Below, in pieces: positions 1-5,996 of a stretch of DNA of 6,072 nt (position 1 is its first letter; every line of letters begins with the position of its first letter). The stretch comes from an uncultured Clostridium sp. Its GTDB lineage: Bacteria > Bacillota > Clostridia > Clostridiales > Clostridiaceae. Under the pieces are notes generated by a model. The model saw nothing but the letters and a program-made list of their open reading frames with translations. It was not told the DNA's origin and did not search any database. The position numbers were made by a program, and so were the translations under genes. The DNA lies in NCBI RefSeq assembly GCF_934754915.1, contig NZ_CAKVKB010000169.1, positions 1 through 6,072 of the forward strand. The letters run 5' to 3'.

Positions 1-33
1 TTAATAGCAAAAGCAGATACATTGAAACAGTAA
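1..33 (+). CDS. Possible 3' end of an upstream gene (partial)
   Basis: Frame 1 is open from the window edge and reads LIAKADTLKQ followed by TAA at 31-33. The ten residues look like the end of an amphipathic helix and use codons typical of the neighbouring genes. The other two forward frames have stops within this stretch or lead nowhere. Eleven codons are too few to identify a family or even prove coding, so this is only the most natural reading of the left edge. If it is real, 55 nt separate it from the preferred start of the Nudix gene. Confidence 0.3.
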   Translation, partial: LIAKADTLKQ

Positions 34-88
34 TATTCTTAAAATGTTTATATTTGATTACATTTTAAGTAGCAGGAAAATAAATATA

Positions 89-730
89 ATGTTTGATGAA
101 GACAATAAAGCAAATGGAGTAGATATAGAAAAGGTTTTTTCATCAGAAGAGATGCTTGATGTTTATGATGAAAACTTAAATATTATAGGTATAAAATCAC
201 GAAAAGATGTTCATAAATATGGATTAAAACATAAAGTAGTACAATGCTATATAGTAAGAAAAGAAGACATGAATAAATATGTGTATTTTCAACAGAGATC
301 ATTTAAAAAAAGCAATTATCCAGGTCTTTATGACATTGCCTGTGCAGGTCACATAGATAGTGGAGAAAAGACAGAGACTTCTATGGTTCGTGAGCTTATT
401 GAGGAAGTAGGAATTTATGTTGATGAGAATAAACTTATAAATTGTGGAATAAAATTTGAAAGAAAAGATCATGACGATATACTTGATGATGAGATATGTC
501 AGCTTTATGTTCTTGAGGTATTTAGTGATAAATTTGATTGTGGGGATGAAGTTGAAAATATGGTGAAAGTTTCATTTGAAGAATATAAAAAGTGGGTTAA
601 TCATGAAATTGATGAATTAAAAGCTATTTGTTTGGACAACAATGAGATTATTAAATTAAATAATTTCAATATATGTGATCATATAAGGGAAAATAATAAT
701 ACACTCATAAAAATTATAGAAAATATTTAA
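89..730 (+). CDS. Nudix hydrolase family protein
   Basis: This is a cytoplasmic Nudix-fold enzyme of the type that cleaves nucleoside diphosphates linked to another moiety with Mg2+ or Mn2+. The complete Nudix box GX5EX7REUXEEXGU is present at 402 residues-equivalent bases downstream of the longest start. Numbering from the ATG at 44, it covers residues 102-124, with G102, E108, R116-E117-L118, E120-E121 and G123. The segment before it (YPGLYDIACAGHI) and the DVYDENLNIIGIKSR..VHKYG opening resemble the branch related to isopentenyl-diphosphate isomerase and YfcD-like proteins. The true substrate cannot be read from the sequence. Start choice: the frame opens with ATG at 44, which has no Shine-Dalgarno. 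ATG 89 has AGGA at 74-77 (11-nt spacing) and is preferred, giving 213 aa. ATG 152 (MLDVYDEN) would begin right at the conserved core but has only a weak AGAAGAG just upstream. No terminator directly follows the stop; the hairpin at 919-963 is the nearest candidate. Confidence 0.9.
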   Translation: MFDEDNKANGVDIEKVFSSEEMLDVYDENLNIIGIKSRKDVHKYGLKHKVVQCYIVRKEDMNKYVYFQQRSFKKSNYPGLYDIACAGHIDSGEKTETSMVRELIEEVGIYVDENKLINCGIKFERKDHDDILDDEICQLYVLEVFSDKFDCGDEVENMVKVSFEEYKKWVNHEIDELKAICLDNNEIIKLNNFNICDHIRENNNTLIKIIENI

Positions 731-800
731 ATTTAGGTTTCTAATATGAAATTGATGAATTTAAGATTAAAATATAGATAATTAGTTTTTGAATTTATAT

Positions 801-863
801 GATACATGTAAACATATTGAAGAAATCTTATAAAGATTTTATAATTCATTGTCAATTATCAAC
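801..863 (+). repeat. Dispersed repeat, copy 1 (degenerate tail)
   Basis: The copy begins GATACATGTA, contains a perfect hairpin (AAATCTT 823-829, loop ATA, AAGATTT 833-839), and runs into ATTGTCA plus decayed 7-bp units (ATTATCA, then ACTGGGA). It matches copy 2 at 43 of the first 50 positions, and copy 3 at 37 of 44 positions (814-857 against 5997-6040). Both hairpin arms are identical to those of copy 3, while the loop differs. The element is read as non-coding. Confidence 0.65.
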
Positions 864-918
864 TGGGATTTATAGCAAATGCAAATATATGAATAAGAAA
901 TGTACATCATATATAAAT

Positions 919-963
919 AGAACATATATTACATTGAAGACTTTACACTGTAATATATGTTCT
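919..963 (+). terminator. 15-bp perfect inverted repeat, possible weak terminator
   Basis: The arms at 919-933 (AGAACATATATTACA) and 949-963 are exact reverse complements separated by a 15-nt loop. The right arm is followed by a T-rich tract (TATTTTTT, 964-971), so on the + strand it could terminate transcription from the Nudix gene. The stem has only three G/C pairs and a long loop, so it is weak for a rho-independent terminator. It could instead be part of a small palindromic element lying between the two repeat copies. The inverted repeat itself is certain; its role is inferred. Confidence 0.45.
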
Positions 964-1034
964 TATTTTTTGGATATGAAAAGTAATTATAGAAAATTTA
1001 TTTTAAATATATGTTGCAAGATTAGAATGTATCT

Positions 1035-1103
1035 GATACATGTAAGTATATTAAAAAAATTTAATAAAGATTTTATCATTCATTTTTAAATTGTACATTG
1101 TTA
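1035..1103 (+). repeat. Dispersed repeat, copy 2 (hairpin partly decayed)
   Basis: This copy starts with the same GATACATGTA as copy 1. Its hairpin region (1057-1073) reads AAATTTA / ATA / AAGATTT. A C-to-T change leaves a G-U wobble, and one inner pair is lost. The tail keeps two intact 7-bp units, ATTGTAC (1090-1096) and ATTGTTA (1097-1103), identical to the same two units of copy 3. The left edge forms a further short palindrome, ATGTATC-T-GATACAT (1027-1041). It ends 39 bp before the MATE start codon. Confidence 0.6.
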
Positions 1104-1142
1104 AAGGTGTAAAGAACAACAAAATTTAAGGAATGAATTTTC

Positions 1143-2477
1143 ATGAATAAAGACATGACAAAGGGGAATCCTTCAAAGATATTATTTTATTTTGCATTTC
1201 CAATGTTTTTTGGAAATATGCTTCAACAATTATATAACATAGTGGACTCTGTTATTGTAGGAAATTATCTTGGAGCGGATTCCCTTGCAGCAGTAGGAGC
1301 ATCTTATCCTATAACTTTCTTTTTAATAACTATAGCAAATGGAACAGGAATAGGATGCGGAGTTGTTATAGCCCAGTATTTTGGTGGAAAACGTATGAAG
1401 GAAGTAAAGATTTCAATTTATACAGCACTAATATTTACTTTGATTTTTAGTGGGATATTATTTTTTTTAGGAATTATTTTTACTGATGAAATTTTAAATC
1501 TTATGAATACACCAGAAAATATATTTAGTGATTCTAGTGATTATATGAGGATTTATTTTTGGGGAGTTGTGTTTATGTTTATTTACAATATTGGTTCTTC
1601 ATCATTCAATGCATTTGGAAATTCAAAGATTCCACTTGAATTTTTAATTGTATCTACATTTTTTAATGTAGTTCTAGACATTGTATTTATAGTGAAATTT
1701 AATCTTGGAGTTAAAGGAGCTGCTTATGCAACTTTTATATCACAGGCATTTTCATCAATTTTATGTATATGTTTTTTATTTAAATCTTTAAAAGAACTGA
1801 AATCTGAACCTATAGAAAAAATCTTTGATGTAAATATATTGAAAAAAATATCTAAGATAGCAGTCCCATCAATACTTCAACAGTCAATAGTTTCAGTTGG
1901 AAATTTATTTGTTCAAGCACTTGTGAACTCTTTTGGATCTATTGTAATTGCAGGCTATGCAGCAGCAGCCAAGATTGATTCAATAATAATTCTCCCAATG
2001 GCTAATATGAGTAATGCTGTTTCAACATTTACAAGTCAGAATATAGGAGGAAGAAAGGTAGAGAGGGTAAGTAAAGGGTATAAAAGTGGACTTATCATGA
2101 TTGGAATATTTTGTGTTTTAGTTGGAATTTTAATATTTTTATTTGGCCATCAGATTGTAGGAGTGTTTGTTGATTCATCGTTCAATTCTGATGTAATTTG
2201 TGTTGGAACAGAATATTTAAGAACTGTTTCTTCTTTTTACTTTTTTATGGGACTTATGGTGACAACTAATGGTGTTTTAAGGGGAAGCGGAGATATGAAA
2301 TATTTTTTGGCAAGTACCATAAGCAATTTATCTACAAGGGTATGTTTTGCGTATATACTTGCATTTATTATTGGACAAAGTGCTATATGGTGGGCAGTTC
2401 CATTAGGATGGTTATGTGCATCAATAATATCAGTAATGAGATATAAAAGCGGAAAGTGGAAGAATCAGTGTATATAA
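1143..2477 (+). CDS. MATE family multidrug/cation antiporter
   Basis: This is an inner-membrane efflux protein of the MATE family, which uses a Na+ or H+ gradient to export cationic drugs or metabolites. Its 444 aa is the usual length for the family. The two homologous MatE halves are visible. The first begins PMFFGNMLQQLYNIVDSVIVG (20-40, with D35 in the first helix), and the second begins VPSILQQSIVSVGNLFVQALV (241-261). Other family segments are GADSLAAVGASYP (44-56), GTGIGCGVVIAQYFGG (67-82), GNSKIPL (159-165), GVKGAAYAT (189-197), FTSQNIGG (286-293) and GSGDMKY (381-387). Hydrophobic segments fit 12 helices. The start is supported by AAGGA at 1128-1132, 10 nt before the ATG. The sequence resembles the bacterial NorM/DinF/MepA-type clostridial branch, but the substrate cannot be deduced. 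No regulator gene is adjacent. The next gene is 149 bp downstream, and co-transcription is uncertain. Confidence 0.95.
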   Translation: MNKDMTKGNPSKILFYFAFPMFFGNMLQQLYNIVDSVIVGNYLGADSLAAVGASYPITFFLITIANGTGIGCGVVIAQYFGGKRMKEVKISIYTALIFTLIFSGILFFLGIIFTDEILNLMNTPENIFSDSSDYMRIYFWGVVFMFIYNIGSSSFNAFGNSKIPLEFLIVSTFFNVVLDIVFIVKFNLGVKGAAYATFISQAFSSILCICFLFKSLKELKSEPIEKIFDVNILKKISKIAVPSILQQSIVSVGNLFVQALVNSFGSIVIAGYAAAAKIDSIIILPMANMSNAVSTFTSQNIGGRKVERVSKGYKSGLIMIGIFCVLVGILIFLFGHQIVGVFVDSSFNSDVICVGTEYLRTVSSFYFFMGLMVTTNGVLRGSGDMKYFLASTISNLSTRVCFAYILAFIIGQSAIWWAVPLGWLCASIISVMRYKSGKWKNQCI

Positions 2478-2539
2478 AGCAAGGAAAAAGATATGTTTTG
2501 TCTAAAGATATTAATTGAATATTTTTAATAGATAAAAAA

Positions 2540-2553
2540 TTATTCATGAATAA
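2540..2553. promoter_or_regulatory. 14-bp perfect palindrome upstream of the DUF308 gene
   Basis: TTATTCATGAATAA is its own reverse complement and lies 73 bp before the ATG of the DUF308 gene, in an otherwise A/T spacer. Such a site could be an operator for a dimeric regulator. No recognisable -35/-10 pair lies around it, and palindromes of this kind also arise by chance in very AT-rich DNA. The symmetry is seen directly; the function is a guess. Confidence 0.2.
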
Positions 2554-2626
2554 ATAATCTGTTTATAGGAAATATTATTAATAAGTTTATGGATAAAAAT
2601 ATCATAAATATCTATGGAGGGATTTT

Positions 2627-3103
2627 ATGAATAATTTATTGGAAAAAATATTTGTTATAGAAGGGATATTGTTTGGAGTATTAGGTATATTATTTATTTT
2701 CAATCCTGTGGATTCATTGATTGTTCTCACTAATGTTACAGGTCTTATTCTTATAAGTATTGGAATATTATATTTAATAAGAGATAGAAAAAATATTATA
2801 ATGAGTGTAATAGATATAATTTTAGGAATAGGACTTATTGCAATGCCAGCAGAAAGTGTAACATTAATAGTAGCATTTTATGGAGCTTGGTCTGTTGTAA
2901 GAGGAATTTATATATTAATTGATGGAATAAAAAATGATATGGAGAACAAATTTAGTATAATTTATTCTGCAGTAATAATACTATTGGGATTGGTAATACT
3001 TTTAAATCCAATTGTAAGTTTTATTTCAGTACCATATGTAATTGGAACTTATTTTATAGTAAGCAGTTTGAGTGAGTTATATATAGGATTTATGTTGAAA
3101 TAA
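2627..3103 (+). CDS. DUF308/HdeD-like small membrane protein
   Basis: This 158-aa protein is almost wholly hydrophobic, with about six membrane helices (roughly 7-26, 30-52, 57-74, 78-99, 109-127 and 130-157) and no signal peptide or soluble domain. Its helix pairs repeat one pattern, a glycine-rich helix ending in proline: EGILFGVLGILFIFNP (12-27), IDIILGIGLIAMP (62-74) and SAVIILLGLVILLNP (114-128). A three-fold arrangement of this kind is typical of the DUF308/HdeD family. E. coli HdeD is linked to acid resistance, but the role of clostridial members is not established, so no function is assigned. The start is well supported by GGAGGG at 2616-2621, 5 nt before the ATG. The gene is closed by the terminator at 3150-3190, so it is either a single unit or the distal gene after the MATE transporter. 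Confidence 0.8.
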   Translation: MNNLLEKIFVIEGILFGVLGILFIFNPVDSLIVLTNVTGLILISIGILYLIRDRKNIIMSVIDIILGIGLIAMPAESVTLIVAFYGAWSVVRGIYILIDGIKNDMENKFSIIYSAVIILLGLVILLNPIVSFISVPYVIGTYFIVSSLSELYIGFMLK

Positions 3104-3149
3104 AAAATACAAATGAAATATTAAAAGTATAAGAGAATTAAAAGTATAA

Positions 3150-3190
3150 AAAACTCTGAAGTTAAAAAGCAGAACCTTCAGAGTTTTATT
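3150..3190. terminator. Rho-independent terminator after the DUF308 gene
   Basis: A perfect 12-bp stem (AAAACTCTGAAG 3150-3161 with CTTCAGAGTTTT 3176-3187) encloses a 14-nt loop. Two further T-A pairs can form across a one-base bulge. The right arm ends in a T tract and the left arm begins with an A tract, so it could work in both directions. It lies 46 bp after the DUF308 stop and separates that gene from the HAD phosphatase unit. Confidence 0.88.
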
Positions 3191-3214
3191 TAATAAAGTA
3201 ATATTTTTTATTTT

Positions 3215-3243
3215 ATGTAATTTGTTTTATGTGACAGTATAAT
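3215..3243 (+). promoter_or_regulatory. Candidate promoter for the HAD-thioredoxin unit
   Basis: A perfect TATAAT -10 box lies at 3238-3243, 56 bp before the HAD start codon and downstream of the preceding terminator. The best-spaced -35 candidate, ATGTAA at 3215-3220 with a 17-bp spacer, matches the sigma-A consensus at only 3 of 6 positions. Position relative to the terminator supports a promoter here; the weak -35 keeps confidence low. No riboswitch-like structure was seen between it and the gene. Confidence 0.4.
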
Positions 3244-3299
3244 AAATAGTGGCATTTTTATTAAGAATAATTTAATATAGAAGTGAGGGGGAGATACAT

Positions 3300-4106
3300 A
3301 TGACAAGCAAATTTGATGGATATGTCATTTACAGTGATATGGATGGAACATTATTAAACAACAAGAAGAAAGTATCACATGAAAACAAGGAAGCTATAAA
3401 ATTGTTTATTGAAAATGGAGGAAGATTTTCAATGGCAACAGGAAGGGCGTTTGAAGCAATAGAAGAGTATTTAGAAGATATTAATATAAATATGCCTCTC
3501 ATTGTATATAACGGTGCAATGATATATGATTCAAAGGAAAGAAAAATTCTTAAAGTGCATTATTTGGAAGAAGAAAAGAAGAATATTGTATATAAAATAA
3601 AAGAAAATTACAAAGATCTTGGAATAGAAATTCATTGCGGTGTAGATATTTATATATTTAATGATAATGGAACTTCAGAAAGACCAGCAACAAAATTTCT
3701 TAATGTAATTCATGAAATGCCAGAAAACCTATTTGAATTGAAGTGGAATAAGATAGTTCTTATTGGGGAAATGGAACATATGGATAATATACAAAAAGAG
3801 CTTAAACTTAAATATGATATAACAACTGTAAGAAGTGGTAGTATATTTGTTGAAATAATGCCAGATAATACATCTAAGGGTAATGCACTAGAGGAAATAA
3901 TAGATTTGTTTAATTTGGATAAAAATAAAGTCATTGCGGCTGGAGATGATATGAATGATGTAGAGATGTTAAAAAAATGTGGAATCGCAGTTTGTCCTGA
4001 AAATGCATCTGAAGGAGCAAAAAAATATGCTGATATAGTAGGGTGCAGCAATGAGAATCATCTTATGAAGAATATTGTGGAATTTTTGAAAAAAGAAAAA
4101 ATATGA
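3300..4106 (+). CDS. Cof-type HAD-IIB family phosphatase
   Basis: This is a soluble haloacid dehalogenase superfamily phosphatase with a type IIB cap. Members act on sugar phosphates, nucleotides or cofactor intermediates such as flavin or pyridoxal phosphates, often with broad specificity. All four HAD motifs are present. Motif I is YSDMDGTLL, with nucleophile D13 and acid/base D15. Motif II is SMATGR with T47, motif III is K193 in TSKGNAL, and motif IV is GDDMND (215-220), with D216 and D220 positioned for Mg2+. The cap domain lies between about 85 and 185. The 268-aa length is normal for the family. The start is firm: GAGGGGGAG at 3286-3294 lies 5 nt before the ATG. It is the first gene of a probable two-gene unit, with the thioredoxin-like gene starting 28 nt after its stop. 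The actual substrate is not deducible from sequence. Confidence 0.93.
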   Translation: MTSKFDGYVIYSDMDGTLLNNKKKVSHENKEAIKLFIENGGRFSMATGRAFEAIEEYLEDININMPLIVYNGAMIYDSKERKILKVHYLEEEKKNIVYKIKENYKDLGIEIHCGVDIYIFNDNGTSERPATKFLNVIHEMPENLFELKWNKIVLIGEMEHMDNIQKELKLKYDITTVRSGSIFVEIMPDNTSKGNALEEIIDLFNLDKNKVIAAGDDMNDVEMLKKCGIAVCPENASEGAKKYADIVGCSNENHLMKNIVEFLKKEKI

Positions 4107-4121
4107 TTATTAACTGAATTG

Positions 4122-4137
4122 AAAGGAAATTATTTTG
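4122..4137 (+). promoter_or_regulatory. Ribosome binding site fixing a TTG start
   Basis: AAAGGA at 4122-4127 is followed after 7 nt by TTG at 4135-4137. No in-frame ATG with a Shine-Dalgarno lies near it. The next in-frame ATG would be at residue 19, which would delete the first part of the thioredoxin fold. The TTG is therefore the probable initiation codon. Confidence 0.7.
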
Positions 4138-4464
4138 AGAAAATTAAATACAGAAAAGGAAATAAATGAAATAATAAAAAATAGTCATATGGCTGTAATT
4201 TATTTTACAGGAATGGATTGTGGTGCATGTGAAGCAATAAAATTTAAAGTAGAAGAAATATTAAAAAGATTTCCTAAAATAAAGAGTGGTGAAATAAATT
4301 CAGAAAATCATCCTGATATATGTGCTAAATTTGATGTTTTTTCTGTACCAGTTTTTCTTCTATATGTAAATCAAAAAGAAAGTCTTAGAATAGGAAGAAA
4401 TGTGGATTTGCTAACACTTGAAGGAAAAATGCAGAGATATTATGAGATGATTTATGAAGATTAA
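4135..4464 (+). CDS. Thioredoxin-like family protein (CGAC active site)
   Basis: This is a 109-aa single-domain thioredoxin-fold protein, probably a cytoplasmic thiol-disulfide reductant or redox partner. The first strand (MAVIYFTG, 19-26) leads into the CxxC centre D28-C29-G30-A31-C32 at the start of a helix. The cis-proline loop is seen at V71-P72, followed by the strand VFLLYV. It differs from classical thioredoxin in having DCGAC instead of WCGPC, so its redox potential and partners may differ. An extra cysteine, C63, lies before the cis-Pro. The length is the usual 105-110 aa, with no signal peptide. Initiation is at TTG with a good Shine-Dalgarno. It sits 28 nt after the HAD phosphatase stop, with no terminator between them, so the two are probably co-transcribed. 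Whether they share a function is unknown. Transcription ends at the hairpin at 4557-4597. Confidence 0.85.
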   Translation: MRKLNTEKEINEIIKNSHMAVIYFTGMDCGACEAIKFKVEEILKRFPKIKSGEINSENHPDICAKFDVFSVPVFLLYVNQKESLRIGRNVDLLTLEGKMQRYYEMIYED

Positions 4465-4556
4465 TCTTAATTAAAGTATGTATAGTAAAATATATGGAAA
4501 AAGAATTTCTTTATAATTTGATAAATGCAGAATTTAAACATATATATATTTACAAT

Positions 4557-4597
4557 AAAAAGCCAGAAGTATCTCTCAAGATACTTCTGGCTTTTTA
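4557..4597. terminator. Bidirectional rho-independent terminator between convergent genes
   Basis: A perfect 18-bp stem (4557-4574 with 4579-4596) closes a CTCA tetraloop. It has a G/C-containing core (GCCAGAAG with CTTCTGGC) flanked by five A on the left and five T on the right. It is symmetric, so it can end transcription from the thioredoxin-like gene on + and from the helicase gene on -. It lies 92 bp after the + gene stop and 43 bp after the - gene stop. Confidence 0.95.
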
Positions 4598-4639
4598 ATA
4601 GATAATAAAATTTAGCAATAAAAAAGATTGTTTAAGTTA

Positions 4640-5866
4640 TTAAAAGAATTTAGACTTGCCATCTCTGTTATTGTAAGAATTGCTTCGTTTTTTAGGCTTT
4701 CTGTCATTATAATTATCCCTTGAAGAGTCTTTATCTAGAATTTTGCCTCCAAATACCTCTTTTTCTTCAAATTTGATATTAAATTCTTTTTCATATTTTT
4801 TAATTATGTTAAGCTGTTTAAGAGTAGCAATTGCAATAGACACACCAGAATTATTTCCTCGTGCAGTTCTTCCAGCTCTATGAAGATATTCATTAAGTTT
4901 TAAAGGAAGATCTAAGTGGAATACATAAGTAATTCCCTCAACATCAAGACCTCTTGCAGTTATGTCAGAAGAAACAAGAATTTTAATCCTACCATTTCTG
5001 AAACTGTCAATAGCAAGCTTTCTGTCTTCTTTAGAAATATGTCCACTCATAGCAAAACAGTCTTTGCTGTGGAAATTGAGTTTTGCTGTAGTCATTTCAA
5101 TATCATCATTGCTGTTAACAAATATGATTGCTTTTTTCGGATTTACCGCAGATATTATCTTTCTTAAAGTTTCAAATTTATCTCTTCTTTCACATACAAA
5201 AAGCATATGCTCAATATTAGGATTCATTTCAGCTTTTTCTTCAGATTTGATTATAACTGGATCTTTCATGAGTCTTTGTGCTGTAAGTAAAGTTTCAGGT
5301 TTTATTGAAGCTGAAAATACCATAAGCTGACGGTCTCTCATTGTAGTTTTTATTATATCTTTTGTTATCTGTGATCTTTTAGGATCAAGCAGGTTATCAC
5401 CTTCATCTATAACAATTGTTTTTACTGTGTGTGCAGTGATTTTTTTCTTCCTTATAAGATCAAGTATTCTTCCAGTAGAACCTACAATTATGTGAGGTTT
5501 TATTTCTTTAAGTTTTTTGATTTGATTGTTTATGTTTACGTCACCTATTACAGAAAGAGAAGTAATAGCAGTATTTGAATTTTGAGCAAGAAGCTTTATC
5601 TGAGCCTCAATTTGAAGAGCAAGCTCGTGAGTAGGAGCAAGAACTATAGCCTGCGTTTCTCTTTTTGATGTATCTATTTTATGGAATATAGGAAGAAGAT
5701 AAGCAAGTGTTTTTCCACTTCCAGTAAATGCTTCGCCTATAACATCTTTATTTTCCATAGCAGGAATTATTGCAGATGCCTGAATTGAAGTTGGTGTTGT
5801 TATTCCTTGTTTTTTTAAGCCTTCTATTATATTTGAATCTAAATTTAAATCATTAAAAGTAGCCAT
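4640..5866 (-). CDS. DEAD-box family ATP-dependent RNA helicase (DEGD variant)
   Basis: This 408-aa superfamily 2 RNA helicase has two RecA-like domains. Members unwind RNA duplexes in ribosome assembly, mRNA decay or cold adaptation. Motifs in order: Q motif with F4 and GITTPTSIQ (21-29), motif I AFTGSGKT (46-53), Ia PTHELA (78-83), Ib STGR (130-133), II DEGD (154-157), III SAS (185-187), IV IIFVNS (247-252), V DITARGLD (301-308) and VI HRAGRTAR (329-336). Motif II is DEGD instead of DEAD, III is SAS instead of SAT, and Ib is STGR instead of TPGR. The catalytic D154, E155, K52, R333 and R336 are all kept, so it should be an active ATPase. After about residue 374 a short basic tail rich in Lys, Arg, Asn and Ser probably binds RNA; there is no separate RNA-binding domain. 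The start is supported by AAAGGAG (- strand, 5872-5878), 5 nt before ATG. The gene is monocistronic and convergent with the HAD-thioredoxin unit. Confidence 0.94.
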   Translation of the reverse strand: MATFNDLNLDSNIIEGLKKQGITTPTSIQASAIIPAMENKDVIGEAFTGSGKTLAYLLPIFHKIDTSKRETQAIVLAPTHELALQIEAQIKLLAQNSNTAITSLSVIGDVNINNQIKKLKEIKPHIIVGSTGRILDLIRKKKITAHTVKTIVIDEGDNLLDPKRSQITKDIIKTTMRDRQLMVFSASIKPETLLTAQRLMKDPVIIKSEEKAEMNPNIEHMLFVCERRDKFETLRKIISAVNPKKAIIFVNSNDDIEMTTAKLNFHSKDCFAMSGHISKEDRKLAIDSFRNGRIKILVSSDITARGLDVEGITYVFHLDLPLKLNEYLHRAGRTARGNNSGVSIAIATLKQLNIIKKYEKEFNIKFEEKEVFGGKILDKDSSRDNYNDRKPKKRSNSYNNRDGKSKFF

Positions 5867-5934
5867 ATTATCTCCTTTGTTATTAATCTTATAACATATA
5901 CTTTTATATTATTAAAATACGTATCCATAAATAA

Positions 5935-5962
5935 GTTATCAAAAGATTAATATAGTTGTCAA
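5935..5962 (-). promoter_or_regulatory. Candidate sigma-A promoter of the helicase gene
   Basis: On the - strand a perfect TTGACA (5962-5957) is followed after 16 bp by GATAAC (5940-5935), which matches the TATAAT consensus at 4 of 6 positions. It lies about 70 bp before the helicase ATG and would leave a roughly 60-nt A/T-rich leader. A second, weaker -10-like TATAAG lies nearer the gene, so the exact start is uncertain. The -35 lies within a TTGTCAATT sequence like the tandem units of the neighbouring repeat. Confidence 0.4.
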
Positions 5963-5996
5963 TTAATTATATATGTTTCAATAATAAAACTACATA

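Larger units (their letters stand above)
731..1142. other. Gene-free spacer with repeats and an inverted repeat
   Basis: This 412-bp stretch between the Nudix and MATE genes holds two diverged copies of a dispersed repeat (801-863 and 1035-1103) offset by exactly 234 bp. A perfect 15-bp inverted repeat lies between them (919-963), and the MATE ribosome binding site is at its right end (AAGGA, 1128-1132). An open frame runs through 799-1089, but I do not call it a gene. It has no Shine-Dalgarno, resembles no family I know, and is built from repeat sequence. The third repeat copy, at 5997-6064, has a stop in the equivalent frame. No clear sigma-A promoter was found for the MATE gene. Confidence 0.7.

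Noticed and set aside
799..1089. 96-aa open frame on + as a possible small protein
   Set aside because: It has no ribosome binding site and no recognisable family. It is composed of two repeat copies plus an inverted repeat, and the third copy of the repeat contains a stop in the same frame.
964..1142. Promoter for the MATE gene using TTGCAA at 1014-1019
   Set aside because: No acceptable -10 box occurs 16-18 bp downstream; the best candidate, TACATG, matches the consensus at only three positions.
2478..2626. Promoter for the DUF308 gene using TTGAAT at 2515-2520
   Set aside because: At 17 bp spacing the -10 would be AATTAT, a poor match, and in DNA this AT-rich such pairs are expected by chance.
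3188..3299. Riboswitch or structured leader before the HAD phosphatase
   Set aside because: Only a short 5-bp inverted repeat (TTATT/AATAA) is visible; there are no conserved aptamer motifs and no terminator/antiterminator pair.
3710..4051. 113-aa open frame on the - strand
   Set aside because: It lies wholly inside the HAD phosphatase gene, whose catalytic motif IV and K193 are encoded on the other strand; it is an antisense shadow.
4916..5330. Two overlapping + strand open frames (4916-5167 and 4962-5330)
   Set aside because: Both lie inside the helicase gene on the opposite strand, over its conserved motif-bearing domains, and have no ribosome binding site or family resemblance.
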